A DNA stretch of 64,000 bases from Cyanophora paradoxa (GCA_004431415.1 QPMI01000530.1:162420-226419); one strand, 5' to 3'; positions 23,720 through 35,560 are shown, counted from the stretch's first letter. A program made the numbers and translations. Notes: generated from the letters alone by a model not told the origin.

Positions 23720-25560
23720 ACCGTCGCCGAGTCGGACCGTCGGACTCGGGGACACACGACGCCGTGACGACGGACAGGGCTCCCTGAGGCCCATGCGATG
23801 ATCATGCATCATCATGGCATGAATCATGATGCATGCATGGGCCCGCGGTATACGTACTAGTACCGTAGTAGTAGTACGGGACCGGACTCCTAACGGGAGC
23901 ATCTTGCATTTTGATGCATACCGTAGTACTAGGCACTGAGTACGCACTGCGGGCCGGGTCTGCGGCAGTGTACTACGCACTGCGGCATGTGGATGTACTA
24001 CGGTACTACCGTGGTACTAGTACGGTATCATACTTATATAATTAGTACTAATTTAGTAGTATGATTGCATACATACTATATATGCTGTGTATGTGCATTG
24101 CGTACCGTGCCGCGGCCGTTAACGTTGACCGTCCGGACGTGCCGCAGGCCCGCAATCCGGAAATTGGGACCGGAATCCGGATTCCGGATATCGATATATA
24201 TATATACAGTATTTCTTATACCGTGTAACACTTAACTTGTGTGACTTATTGTCGTGTCATTGTCGATTTTGGCTCTTTGTCTTATCTTTCTTCGTGCTCT
24301 TGTCTTAGTTCTTTTGCTTTTTTGTCTTTATGCCCCCTGGGCAGCCCCCGCAGTGCTGGTGTCTAGAGACTGTGGCCGGTAATTCACCAAAAAAAAAATA
24401 ACTTGTGTGACTTAAGTAATGCGCGCACTCAAGTAATGGGTAGCATTGGGTACTAGTATAGTTACCAGCTAGAGACTGTGGCCGGTAATTCACCAAAATA
24501 ACAAAATGCGCATTGCGCATGCGGTACGCGGACCGTACGCCGGACCTCGCCGGTACCTAATTAATGCGTTCTTCGCTTGTCCGGGTCCAAAAACGCATTA
24601 ATTTCTGGCATGGCGCATTAATTAAGTGTTAAATTGCACCGTGGCACGGTATATATAATTAAGCGAAGCTATAGCTAGCAGCCGTCCCCGGGTCCTCTCG
24701 CCGGCTCCCGGAGACTGGGCCGGAGTCCGGGACAACTACTGTAGCCTGTAGCCTGTAGCCTGTAGGACGCCATAACGGCTTAAATTGCCGTGGTGTAAAA
24801 TTGCCGAATTCGCCCAAAACCGAACTCGGAATGGCCGGTGGGAGCGGCTAAGGAAATACGTACCCCCCGAGCAATTAATTGCCGTGGTGCTAAATTGCCG
24901 AATTCGGCCTGTCGGCAATTATAATTTACGGCAAACTAAAACTACGGCTAAAAAAGCCGTCCTCCAGTACGTATCTAGCTAGTAGTACCTAGTACTCGAG
25001 CTCGGGAAATCGCCGAGTCGAACCGTCAGCCATGCATATGAACCGTTAATTCCGAAAATGTTAACCTTCAATTGCAACAGGCTTCAAGCCTCGAGGCCCT
25101 CGATCGATCCGGCCCGCGGCGGCGCGGCCTCCGGATCCGAGGCTCCGACTCCGAGGCTCGCGGTGCGTGACGGTTCGATCTTCGGATTTCCGGACTTCGG
25201 AATTCGGAAATCTGCATGGCAGTCGGCAAAAAGTAAAACAGCTGGTACCCGTCTGGATTGCGATCCGAGCCTCTCATATGCATAGTATCTCTCTCTGATT
25301 ATAAATCTCGGTAATTCCGCAAGGGAGCGCATTCTTGCCAAGTTGAATTCGAAGCTTAAGCTCGCTTTACCGCTGCGGCATCGCAGCGAAGCTATAGCTA
25401 GGCGCCGTCAACGTCGCCCTTCGAATTCCGCCGGGCTTCCCACCTGATCATGACACTCTTCACGTTCATCTGGTGCTCTGACTCTAGATCTGATCATAAT
25501 TAATATAATTCTTACGATCCCGGCCCTTCCCCTGATTCATGTAGAGCCTCGCCCTGTATT
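23720..25560. other. Host intergenic DNA with short repeats
   Basis: It contains GTACTAGTAC-rich palindromic stretches (23,850-24,060). A direct repeat around AGAGACTGTGGCCGGTAATT occurs at about 24,365 and 24,473, and an ATTGCCGTGGTG repeat at about 24,786 and 24,881. No gene recognised. Confidence 0.5.
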
Positions 25561-25689
25561 AGGCTCAAAATGTCGGACTCCAAGGATTACAATACTAGCA
25601 GACCGCGCCCGGGCCTGTTCAAGTGCGGCAAGTGCGGGCCGCGCGCGGAGGTGCAAGGGGGGGTACTTGACTCATCGCAGGGTACTTGG

Positions 25690-25709
25690 GGGGGGGGGGG
25701 GGGGGGGGA
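25690..25709. repeat. Poly-G tract
   Basis: About 19 consecutive G. Length is unreliable in any read technology. Confidence 0.8.
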
Positions 25710-25836
25710 GACAGGCGGCCGGGCGAGGCCGGCGGGGTCTCGAGGTGGGCGGGTGGGGTAGGGAGGGAGGCGGCGGCGAGGGCGGCGGCGGGAGGGGGCA
25801 CGGGAGTTAGGAGCGGCAGTTGGCGCCGTGCCCTCC

Positions 25837-26250
25837 GCATAGCCTGCGAAGGGCCGAGGCGTCAGCTCTCCCCCGACAGCGACCGAGCGAAGGCCGGGCC
25901 CAGCGGGGTCGGCCGGGTCAGGTGCGTAGCAGCAGTGGCGGGGCGAACCTGGAGTCGACGAAGCTGAAGCAGCCGGCGGGGCGGCGGGCGAGGAAGCGGG
26001 CGGAGCGGCGGCAGGAGGCGCCGGGCCCTGCACATAGCCTGCGCATGCGCAGAGCTGAGGCGTCAGCTCGCCCCCGACAGCGGCTGTGCGGGGGCGGGGC
26101 CCAGCGGGGTCGGCCGGGTCAGGTGCGTATATAAGTAGCAGCAGTGGCGGGGCGAACCTGGAGTCGACGAAGCTGAGGCAGCGGGCGGGGCGGCGGGCGA
26201 GGAAGCGGGCGGAGCGGCGGCAGGAGGCGCCGGGCCCTGCGCATAGCCTG
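25837..26250. repeat. Two direct repeats of about 200 bp
   Basis: Units begin at the CATAGCCTGCG word (25,838; 26,034; next unit start 26,241). They share a GGAGTCGACGAAGCTGA block and a GGGCGAGGAAGCGGGCGG block. GC-rich open frames crossing them are not evidence of coding. Confidence 0.75.
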
Positions 26251-27479
26251 CGCATGCACATGCTTGACCGGCGAGCCGCGCCCCCGCCCGCCGCGCTCCC
26301 GCCCCGCCCGTCGAGCCGCGCCGCCGCTTGTCTCTCGAGCCTGCCGCCGGCTACATGGCGCCGGGATCGGTGCGCGAGCTCGAGGGCGGCTTGGCGCGGG
26401 CCGATGCAGACCAAGACGACAGATGCAGGAGCACTCCGCGGCCGAACACGACGTGCCCGCGCGTTAGCGGCTGCTAGAGGCCACGCGAGGCGGCTGCTGC
26501 TAGAGGCCAGACCCATGCGTCAGGGCTGCTGCTGCTGAATTCGAAGCTCGGATCTGCGGTCGGCGGGCGCAGGGCGCCGACAGTCGGGCGCGGCCTCGGC
26601 CAAGCGGGCGCCTACTACCGGCGCAGACGAACGTGCTTGTACATGTTGGTCAGCAGCTGTAGGTGCTCTCCGAGGCTCCGCAACCCACAAGACACAACCC
26701 ACAAATCTGCCCCGGCTGTGTCCGCATGCATATGGTGTCGAGCAGAGCAGAACTTCGCCACGGTCGGAGCATGCATATGGCGTTGCATTCGGTCGGCGCC
26801 ACGCCTCCGCCCAGCTAGCGCTAGCGCGAACGAAGTCTGCTGGGTACTGCAACACGATCTCCTCCAACTCTCAGGAGCGCTTTTTTTCGGCGTCCGGTAC
26901 AACAGGTACTTGAGGCGGCCTAGCGCGCCACGCGCCACTTCTCGAGCCCGGGCATGTATGACAGAATTTGTAAAGCGCATTGAGAGCATTCAGGAGCACG
27001 TGGTCTGGCGCATATAGAGATAGCAGGTGAGGCGCGACCTCGACATGTTTGCGCAGCCCCGCCCTTGCATTTTTTTTCGCCGCTCGCAGCGGCTACGATG
27101 CGATCACACCTATACGAGAGCGCATGCAAAGAATCGCATCTTACAAAAATTGCTAACACAGAAAGTACGCCGCACCAACTCACCAGGGGAGCAAGGGAGG
27201 GGGTACCCCCCCTTGCAAATACTACGCCGCTTCTGCCCGAGGGCGCTGCTGCTGTACATGTTGTGCAGCAGGAGGTCGGTTACCACGGGGTCCAGGCTTC
27301 TAGATCTCTGACCACCAAGGAGCCCATCCGTGTGCGTCATTCCCCTGCCCGTCTACCGGTAGAGATCCGTGGGTTAGTCAGGAGCCTTGAACCGTTAAGG
27401 TGTCCGTACGCGTCACTTTAATACCCTCCACGTCCCAGGCCAACTGCCGGGCGACAAGCTAAAGGGCCGAGGCGATATC
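26251..27479. other. GC-rich host DNA without a recognisable gene
   Basis: Both strands show open frames but no domain, no clear splice structure and no repeat I could define. Confidence 0.4.
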
Positions 27480-27990
27480 GATGGAGGGCGGGGCGGCGGG
27501 GTGGGGCGGGGCGCGCACGGCGCAGGGCGGCGGTCGAGCTCGAGAACTCCCCCTCGAAGAACAGCAGGGGGCGAGGGAGAGGGGGGCGGAGGGGGGAGGG
27601 CTACGGGCTACGGGGTGGGACGAGGAGAGAGAGAGGGGGTGGGGTGGGGTGGGCTAAGGGCTACGGGGTGGGGCAAGGGAGAGGGGGTGGGGTGAGGGAG
27701 AGGGGGGGGGGAGCGGGGAGGGGGGTACGGGCGCGCACTCCTTCAGGGAGAGGGCGGCTGAGCCGGCGGCAAGGCCCTCGAGGAGGGGTACCGCGTCCCG
27801 GCGGGGGTGGTCCACGACGATGTACCTGTGCCCAAATCAAAACGTTTCACAGCTTAACGCGTTCTTCTAGAGAGAGAAACGTCGTTATATACGGGGCGTA
27901 CATACCGGGCGTCTGGACGTCTAGGTAATCCAGGGCGGAGAGTCTGCCCAGAACCCTCCGCCGCTCCGAGGTTCGTGATCGCCAGCCTGA
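27480..27990 (-). other. Possible host exon, duplicated segment copy 1
   Basis: On the minus strand a stretch near 27,725-27,832 follows a CACAG acceptor and reads Y-I-V-V-D-H, then P-L-L-E-G-L-A-A-G, then L-K-E-C-A-P. It ends before GTACCCCC, the 5' splice form used by the filamin gene. A related stretch lies at 29,420-29,490. Family unknown. Confidence 0.3.
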
Positions 27991-28143
27991 CCTCAGAGTT
28001 CAGCGGAGGGGGCGGGGAGCTCGAGGCGAGGGCCGACCCGCTCGAGGCGCGGGAGGCGGCGGCGGGCCGGCCGGTCGACGGGGCAGGAGCAGGCGGGCGG
28101 GGCGGGGGACTCCAGGTCGGGGAAGCTTAAGGGCAAGAGCAGG

Positions 28144-28790
28144 CGGTCGATCCCGACGGCCAGCTGCAGGCCGCCGTAGCCGCCGTAGCTGCGATGCTCC
28201 GGAGTGCCGCGGGGCTGCGGGGCGGGGCTGAGAAGCCGGAGCCGGAGGCGTAGGTCGGTTCGGGGCCGCCAGGGCGAGGAGCAGCTGCAGGCCGGTCGAT
28301 CCCGACGGCCAGCTGCAGGCCGCCGTAGCCGCCGTAGCTGCGATGCTCCGGAGTGCCGCGGGGCTGCGGGGCGGGGCTGAGAAGCTGGAGCCGGAGGCGT
28401 AGGTCGGTTCGGGGCCGCCAGGGCGAGGAGCAGCTGCAGGCCGGTCGATCCCGACGGCCAGCTGCAGGCCGCCGTAGCCGCCGTAGCTGCGATGCTCCGG
28501 AGTGCCGCGGGGCTGCGGGGCGGGGCTGAGAAGCCGGAGCCGGAGGCGTAGGTCGGTTCGGGGCCGCCAGGGCGAGGAGCAGCTGCAGGCCGGTCGATCC
28601 CGACGGCCAGCTACAGGCCGCCGTAGCCGCCGTAGCTGCGATGCTCCGGAGTGCCGCGGGGCTGCGGGGCGGGGCTGAGAAGCTGGAGCCGGAGGCGTAG
28701 GTCGGTTCGGGGCCGCCAGGGCGAGGAGCAGCTGCAGGCCGGTCGATCCCGACGGCCAGCTGCAGGCTGCCGTAGCCGTGGGCGTAGCAG
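28144..28790. repeat. Minisatellite, 149-bp unit
   Basis: The word GGTCGATCCCGACGG starts at 28,144, 28,294, 28,443, 28,592 and 28,741, giving units of 149-150 bp, just over four copies and nearly identical. The unit is not a multiple of three, so the long minus-strand frames that cross it change reading phase each unit and are unlikely to be coding. Confidence 0.9.
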
Positions 28791-29179
28791 CTGCGGCGGG
28801 CGGCGCTTCGGAGCGCCGCGGGGCTGCGGGCCGGGGCGGAGGAGCCGGGGCCGGAGGCGGCGCCCGGAGCCGCGGCGCTGGTCGAGCCGGGGGCGCGAGG
28901 CCTAGGGCGGGGAGCAGGTTTCCGAAGCAGCCGCGGTCGGAGACGGGGCAGTCCACTCCGACTCCGCTTAATTATAAACCGCCTGCGCCGCCGAGAGGGC
29001 GGCGCGCCACGGCTCCGCTCGCACGCGGCGGGGAAGCTGAAGACGGGACCCGTGAGGCCTGAGGTGCAGGCGCAGCGACGCGCCGGGGGCGACGCGGATT
29101 CACCGCCGGCCAGGCGCCGGCGCGGGCGCGGGCGCGGGCGCGGGTCGCCCTCCAGGAGCCCTCCCCTAGGCGCTGGAGG

Positions 29180-29640
29180 GCGGCGAGGCGGGGCGGGGCA
29201 GGGCGCGCAGGGCGGCGGTCGAGCGCCCACCCTCGAAGAGCAGCCTGCGCGGGGCTCAGCAAAGGCCGCGCGCGGGGCTCATCGAAGGGCCGGGCCGGGT
29301 TCAGGGAGGGGGGGAGGGGGGGGGGGGGGGCGGGAGGTGGGGAGGCGGGGGGGGGGGGGGGGGGGAGGGGGGGGGGGGGGCGGGGAGGAGGAGGGAAGGG
29401 ATACGGGCGCGCACTCCTTCTGGAGAGGGTGGCGGGGCCGGCGGCGAGGCCCTCGAGGAGGGGTACCTCGTCCGATGTACCTTCCGTGCAGACGCGCCCC
29501 CAAATCATTTTCGCAGAGAGACACGTTGTTATAAGTATCTAGTCGGAGCGCACCTGCCGGGGCGGGGAGGGCGCCCAGGCCTTCATGATCAGCCGCCCCG
29601 AAGCTCGCCAGCCTGACCTCAGAGTTCAGCGGAGGGGGCG
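29180..29640 (-). other. Duplicated segment copy 2 with poly-G tracts
   Basis: It resembles 27,480-27,990, including P-L-L-E-G-L-A-A-G on the minus strand, but the splice donor is altered. Poly-G tracts fill about 29,310-29,380. Confidence 0.4.
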
Positions 29641-30748
29641 GCGAGGGGCGGCGAGGCGAGGGCCGACCCGCTTGAGGCGATCGCCGACCGGAGGCGCTGG
29701 TGGGCCGCGGCCGGCCGGTCAACGGGGCAGCAGCCGGGCGGGGCGAGGGCCTCCGGGCTGGGGAAGGGTGCGAGCAGGCGGTCGATCCCGACGTTGGGCG
29801 CAGCAGCTGCGCCGCGGAGGGCGATGCTCCGGAGCTGCGGGGCTGCGGGCCGGGGCGGAGGAGCCGGAGCCGGAGGCGGCACCCGGGCCCGCGGCGCCGG
29901 CCGGGGGCGCGAGGGCGGGGAGCAGGTATCCGAAGCAGCCGCGGGCGGAGACGGGGCAGTCCACTTGGACCCCGCTTAACTGTCCACTTCGACTCCCCTT
30001 AAACCGCCGGCGCCGCCCTCCGCCGCCGCAGCCACGGCCGCCGCGCACGCACGCGGCGACGAACGAGAGGGCGGCGCGCGACGCGCTGCGCTCGGAGCGA
30101 CGCGGATCTACCGCCGGTCAGGCGCGGGCGCGGGCTCCAGGATCGAGGCGCCCCTCCCGAGCCGGCCATGGCCACGAGCCGGCGCCCCGCGAGGCAGTCC
30201 GCGCCTGCGGCGCGGCGCGAGGTGCACGTGGCGTCCGCCGCATCGCGCCAGCTGCAGCGGCGGCAGACGGAGCGCGCGGCGGCCGCGGGCCGAAAGCCGA
30301 GGTGCTCCAGGATCTGACCATGAGACGGGATCGCGTCGGGCAGCGCTAGCTGCAGCTGGCCATGGTCGAACGGAGCCACGGCGCCCGGCGCAGCTGCAGC
30401 CTAGGCCTGTCCAGATTCATCGACGGTCGCCCTCGAGCTCGCCGGTGCGAGCGCGACGGTCGCCCTCGCTGCTGCCGCAGTGCTCTGAGTGCTGCTGATC
30501 GGCCGCGGCTGCTCTGAGTGCTCAGGACTAGGCCTAGGTAGCAGCTCTAGATCTGCCTGCATGCTGGTACCGGTCGCGTGGCCCATGGTGAAAAAGAGAC
30601 AGGCATACAGCTAGAGGAGACCGAAGCCGCCGCGCGCTCCCTCAAAAGGGAGGGAGAGCAATGGCAAGAGGGGAGTCAACTCTCCCCTAGCCATCTCGCT
30701 TTATCGGGCACCGCGCGGATTCGACCTATCCCCCTCTCGTTCCAAAGG
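29641..30748. other. GC-rich host DNA without a recognisable gene
   Basis: Part of it (29,690-29,990) repeats words of the 149-bp minisatellite region, such as the GGAGCCGG and GCGATGCTCCGGAG blocks. No gene recognised. Confidence 0.4.
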
Positions 30749-30821
30749 CATCCCTCCGGGGACTCGAACCCCGAATCTTTCGCTTAGGAGGCGAACGCGT
30801 TATCCATTTCGCCAGAGGGAC
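30749..30821 (-). tRNA. tRNA-Arg(CCU), complete
   Basis: A 73-base cloverleaf with no intron. The acceptor stem pairs GTCCCTC with GAGGGAT, the anticodon stem is TTCGC/GCGAA with loop CTCCTAA (anticodon CCU), and the T arm is CGGGG/CCCCG with loop TTCGAGT. No encoded CCA. It is the only complete copy; two broken relatives lie at 34,634 and 41,315, and the 5' flank is shared with them. Confidence 0.93.
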
Positions 30822-30859
30822 TGACCGCAACGGTCATTTTCAGGTCCGCCCGGCCCCGC

Positions 30860-31145
30860 TAAGGGCCCGTGCAGGGGTTCGGCCGTGCTGTCTTAATTAA
30901 GCCGCTGAGCTCGAGCTTAGCCTCGCTACTAGTACTGCGATAACGACATCGATTAGGATTACGATTAGGCCTCGAGCTCGGCGACGGCTAGTACTGTGAC
31001 TGCGATTACGATTGCGATTGCGATTACGATTGCGATTTGGTTGGACGAAAAGCTTCAGATAGCCTGAGATACATATAGGCAGGAAGTCGGACGAAAGTTG
31101 GACGAAAGTTGGCCGCCGGGCGGCCGGGCCGCCGCCCGGCGGCCG
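30860..31145. repeat. Dispersed repeat family R1, copy 1
   Basis: It starts GGGCCCGTGCAG, then GCCGTGCTGTCTTAATTAAG, then a GATTACGATT hexamer tract, then GTTGGACGAAA units. Related to 32,353-32,922 and 34,734-35,260. It lies directly on the 5' flank of the tRNA. Confidence 0.75.
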
Positions 31146-31645
31146 CGCCCCCTGCAGCAGGCCGGCGCCGGGCTGCAGTCACTGAGTGAGTCCGCTTTCG
31201 AGCTTTGATTTCGGTTTGAGGTTTCGAATTCAGTGAGAGTCAGTGAGAGAGTCACCGTCACGACTCACGACTCACGGCCGCGGAAATGGATATTTGACTC
31301 ACTCACCGTCAACGGCCGCGGTATTGAAACCGGGTATTTGAACGGCCGCGGGGCTGTGGGGCGGGACACCGCGGCTGTGCTGTCTTAAGCCGCTGAGCTT
31401 ATAATTAGCCTCGCTACTAGTACTGCGATAACGATATCGATTACGATTACGATTACGAGGCGTGCTAGCTATATATATATATACTATGATATGGCGCTAG
31501 CGCTAGCGTACGTAGCGCTTGCAATTGGCCGGTCGGCCGCGCCTTCAAGCTTAACTATTAAGCTTTGGACGAAGAGTTGGACGGAAATTAAAGTTGGACG
31601 AAACTTGGACTTGCGATCGGGAGTCGGGATCCGGACGCCCGTCGG

Positions 31646-31811
31646 AAAGTTGGACGAAAGTTGGACGAAAGTTGGACGAAAGTTGGACGAAAGTTGGACG
31701 AAAGTTGGACGAAAGTTGCCAAGTTGGACGAAAGTTGGACGAAAGTTGGACGAAAGTTGGACGAAAGTTGGACGAAAGTTGGACGAAAGTTGGACGAAAG
31801 TTGGACGAAAC
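31646..31811. repeat. Tandem array of GTTGGACGAAA (11 bp)
   Basis: About 15 near-perfect copies with one interruption near 31,725. Single copies of the unit also occur near 31,090, 31,580, 32,605 and 34,915. Confidence 0.9.
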
Positions 31812-32089
31812 TTTGAAATTTGACGGCCGGGCCCCATCAATGGGCCATCATGCATATATATGGCCAGCTGCAGGCTGCAGCGGCCGGCCCAGGCCGGGCC
31901 ACTGGCAATGTCCAGCACGCCGATGCATATGGCCATACGTATACTATCATATTACTATGCGGCCATGCGGCCATGCATATCACAGCGGAACGGCGTTGTA
32001 TGGCGCCCTATACGCTATATCACAGCGGAACGGCTCCACTGCTGACTCACTGGCTGACTCAGCAGCCAGTGAGTCAGCAGTGGAGCCTG

Positions 32090-32335
32090 GGGGTACTGGT
32101 CAGCTGCAGTCCCGCGCCCATTTTCAGGGCAGGGGCTGACGGCCGCGGCGCTCGATCGCGCTCGCAACAGGCTCACTGCGCGGCCAGAGACTAGAATGAA
32201 GGAGCCGTAGTCGTGCGTCAATCGCCATCCGGCGTCGCTCGCGGTACGGGGCACTGACACGGCCTGAGGTCGTCGTCCAGCGGGCCCCGAATTAATAGAT
32301 TAAGAACTAATATCATAGTACTGGTATTGCAGTGG
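32090..32335. repeat. Dispersed repeat family R2, copy 1
   Basis: It shares the blocks CAGTCCCGCGCCCATTTTCA, CGTGCGTCAATCGCCATC and GATATTAGTTCTTAATCTAT (complement) with 38,219-38,480 (same strand) and 40,775-41,115 (inverted). Confidence 0.75.
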
Positions 32336-32352
32336 TTCGGCCGTGCTGTCTT

Positions 32353-32922
32353 GGGCCCGTGCAGTGGTTCGGCCGTGCTGTCTTAATTAAGCCGCTGAGC
32401 TCGAGCTTAGCCTCGCTACTAGTACTGCGATTACGATTACGATCATCATGATCAGGATTACGATCATCATGATCCGATGATCAGGATTACTAAGTTACGA
32501 TTACGATTGCGATTGCGATTACGATTGCGATTGCGATTACGATTGCGATTTGGTTGGACGAAAAGCTTCAGATAGCCTGAGATACATATAGGCAGGAAGT
32601 CGGACGAAAGTTGGACGAATTCGAAAGTTGGACGAAAGTTGGCGGCCGGGCCGCCGCCGCGCCCCCTGCAGGCTGCGGCCCTGGCTGCGGGCCAGAGCTA
32701 GAGACTGCGGCCGGCCGGACCCCCCGGCCGGGCGCCGGCCCGTCGACTCGGCGACGACCGTCGGACTCGGCGACGACTCGGCGTCGAGTCTGCCAGCCTG
32801 GCAGAGCTACTGGTAGGCAGTGCCAGGCACTGCCAGCTGGCTGTGAATGATTGAATTCAGTGCCACGCGTACGTGCACGGTGCATGCACTTACCGGTAGT
32901 CAGCAATGCTGGGGGTACTAGT
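32353..32922. repeat. Dispersed repeat family R1, copy 2 (left flank of host gene)
   Basis: Nearly identical to 34,734-35,260, including the GATCATCATGATC boxes, GATTACGATTGC tract and the final CAGCAATGCTGGGGGTACTA. The two copies flank the host gene at 32,947 in direct orientation. Confidence 0.85.
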
Positions 32923-32946
32923 ACTGTTAAAAGTTTTACAGTCCCG

Positions 32947-34492
32947 ATGACGAGGGCAGCGCCTCGCCGCGGCCCTCGCCCCAACGTCGCGGCGCCGGCG
33001 CGGCGCCGGCGCGCCCGCGCGCCGGCCCCGAAACGCAGCCCGGAGGAAGCGAAGCGCTACAAGGCGCGGCTGCGCGAGTGGCGGCGCTCGGAACACGGCG
33101 CTGCCATCGCGCGGGCCTACCGCGAACGCCATTGCCTGCGCCGCCGCGAGCAGAACCGCGTCTACAGGGGCTCGGAACAGGGGAAAGAAATCATCGTGCG
33201 ACCACTTCCGGTCCATTCCGAGCCCGTTCGCGCACGGCTGACTGCGCCACACAACAGGCTCGCTACAACGCCCAACCGCACGTGGCTGAGAAGACTGCGA
33301 AGCGCAAGGCCCGCTACAAGCGCAAGCCACACGTCGTCGCAAAGAATGCTGTCCGCGCCGAGCAGCGCGCGCTGCGCATCCTCGTTCTCCGCTCGGCCGG
33401 CGCCGGCGTCAGGCGCCGCGCCTTCGCCTTCTCGCGCGCGCTCTTCCCGCACCACAAGGCGTGGTTGAGCGCGTGGGAGAGCCCAGATCCAATCGCGGCG
33501 CTTCGGCAGCTCAAGCGCGACGGAGGCGGCCTACCGCACGACTCGCACAAGCGGGAGCTTCAGGCCAGCCCGCCCGAGCGCCCGCCGAGCCCCGCTAAGT
33601 CGCCTGCAGATGATGGGCGCTCTCGGACTCTACCTGATCGAGCGGGGCGTGCCCTTCGAGGAGGTGATGTACGACCTCACCGCCGAGGGCTGGACGTGCG
33701 CCCGCGCGCCCCACTCGCCCCGCACGCGCCCACGCTCTCGCAGGATGGGACCCACCCCGCGCGGCGACGTCCTCATCATAGGCCGCTACGTCGTCATCCT
33801 CCTCGAGGGCGACGAGCGCGAGCACGGCCCGACGAACCCGTACTACTGGACGGGGTTGCTCCCGCTCTCTTTCGCTTCTCCCTCCGGCTCTCGCTGACTG
33901 TTGCGTCATTCCGCCGGGCCGCCAGGAGCTACGTGACCTGGTTGGAGAAGGAGCGCGAACTGGAGCTCGCCGTCAGCATCGCCAACGTGAAAAAGAGGCC
34001 GATGGTGGCCCTCAGGTACTCCTTCCGCGCGTTTCCGCTCGCCTTCAATTCGTTCACGTCCCGCGCAGGCTGAACCTTCACAGCAAGCGGCGCTGGAAGG
34101 ACATGTACGCCGCGCTGGCGCGCATGGAGGCCTTCCTGAAACTCCCCCGCGACCAGCTCCCGCAGGTGCCTGCACTCCCCTCGAGCTCAGGACCCATTGT
34201 GCGATCTGATGCCCCATCGCGCGCAGGCGGGCAAGCCGCTCGTGGAGTACTTCGGCTACTCCCCGGAGCGCCTCGCCGCCCTCGCCTCCGCCCGCCGCCC
34301 CACCCTGGTGGAGGGCCGCCAGCGCCCTGCACCGCGCATCCGCTACGAGGACCTGCCGGCCTGGATGCAGGTTCGGCCCCCGTGCCCCTCCTGCCCGCGC
34401 CCCTCTTCCCTACGCCTCACCGGCCCTCGCAGCTGGAGGTCGACGCCGCCCGCGCCCTGCCCGGCTACGGCAGCTGCCGGCTCGACATCTAG
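32947..34492 (+). CDS. Host spliced gene, basic repeat protein of unknown function
   Basis: ATG 32,947; exon 1 (to about 33,194) is very basic with R-A-Y-R-E-R-H and N-R-V-Y-R-G repeats. A GT-AG intron (about 33,195-33,250) joins in phase to R-Y-N-A-Q-P-H-V and R-Y-K-R-K-P-H-V repeats. Later exons include about 33,610-33,694, 33,745-33,850, 33,928-34,014, 34,072-34,165, 34,227-34,370 and 34,431-34,492 (TAG). They are separated by short introns ending CGCAG or similar. The middle has M-M-G-A-L-G-L-Y-L-I-E-R-G; the end is G-S-C-R-L-D-I. The Arg/Tyr repeats recall the small basic viral protein at 62,302. DNA-binding is a guess. Exon edges are approximate. Confidence 0.6.
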
Positions 34493-34633
34493 GCGCGCGC
34501 TACTAGTAGTAGGCCTCCCTGACGCGGCCCGGGCCCCCCGTGCCACAGGAGGTAGCTAGATATTTGAGATTGAGCCTCAGGCCTAGGGTGAGCTTTGATT
34601 TCGATTTGCGTTTGGTGTGGTAAATCACGAATC

Positions 34634-34691
34634 TCGAACCCCGAATCTTTCGCTTAGGAGGCGAACGCGTTATCCATTTCGCCAGAGGGAC
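34634..34691 (-). pseudogene. tRNA-Arg(CCU) fragment, 3' end missing
   Basis: It is identical in form to the complete tRNA from the 5' end through the anticodon arm, but stops in the T loop at TTCGAG. The 3' acceptor strand is absent. The flanking 5' sequence matches the complete copy. Confidence 0.85.
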
Positions 34692-34733
34692 TGACCCGCA
34701 ACGGTCATTTTCAGGTCCGCCCGGCCCCGCTAA

Positions 34734-35260
34734 GGGCCCGTGCAGTGCACGTGGTTCGGCCGTGCTGTCTTAATTAAGCCGCTGAGCTCGAGCTTAGCCT
34801 CGCTACTAGTACTGCGATTACGATTACGATCATCATGATCAGGATTACGATCATCATGATCCGATGATCAGGATTACTAAGTTACGATTACGATTGCGAT
34901 TGCGATAAGGCGACGAAAGTTGGACGAATTCGAAAGTTGGACGAAAGTTGGCGGCCGGGCCGCCGCCGCGCCCCCTGCAGGCTGCGGCCCTGGCTGCGGG
35001 CCAGAGCTAGAGACTGCGGCCGGCCGGACCCCCCGGCCGGGCGCCGGCCCGTCGACTCGGCGACGACCGTCGGACTCGGCGACGACTCGGCGTCGAGTCT
35101 GCCAGATCTAGATTCTAGAGCTACTGGTAGGCAGTGCTGGGGTAGGCAGTGCCAGCACTGCCAGGCACTGCCAGCTGGCTGTGAATGATTGAATTCAGTG
35201 CCACGCGTACGTGCACGGTGCATGCACTTACCGGTAGTCAGCAATGCTGGGGGTACTAGT
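34734..35260. repeat. Dispersed repeat family R1, copy 3 (right flank of host gene)
   Basis: Direct copy of 32,353-32,922, shortened in the hexamer tract. It ends at the same GGGGGTACTAGT word. Confidence 0.85.
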
Positions 35261-35321
35261 TTATTCAGGCTTATTTCAGGCTGGATCAGGCTTGCTACCC
35301 CCGCCCCGCCCCCAGCACCGC

Positions 35322-35397
35322 GCCAGCACACATAGAAGCATCGGAACTCGCATTGCACATACGAGAAGCACTGTTCTACATCTAAACGCACTAAACA
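35322..35397. repeat. Inverted repeat partner of 37,866-37,980
   Basis: It contains CGCCAGCACACATAGAAGCA and TGTTCTACATCTAAA; both occur as complements in 37,866-37,980. Confidence 0.7.
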
Positions 35398-35560
35398 TTC
35401 AATAACTGAAACTAAACCAGACACTACAATGAGCCTCGTCAGCGGTCGCAGCGCTCCTGCCCGTAGCGCCGGGGGAGCAAGGGAGCGCTGGAGGGCGGCG
35501 GTCGCCAATGCGCATCCACATCGAACGTCGCAGCTTGTGCTGCCGGTCGCCCGCATGCGA

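Noticed and set aside
22830-24060. GATCATGATC and GTACTAGTAC palindromes as regulatory sites.
   Set aside because: Simple short-word repeats scattered through non-coding host DNA, with no link to a gene.
28000-29230. Long minus-strand open frames as host genes.
   Set aside because: They run through a 149-bp minisatellite in shifting phase; the openness is a product of GC content.
29310-29390. Poly-G blocks as G-quadruplex regulators.
   Set aside because: Homopolymer lengths are unreliable in this assembly and no gene start is supported nearby.
30749-35260. tRNA-derived SINE family.
   Set aside because: The shared sequence lies on the 5' side of the tRNA rather than after its 3' end, and no A-rich tail is seen.
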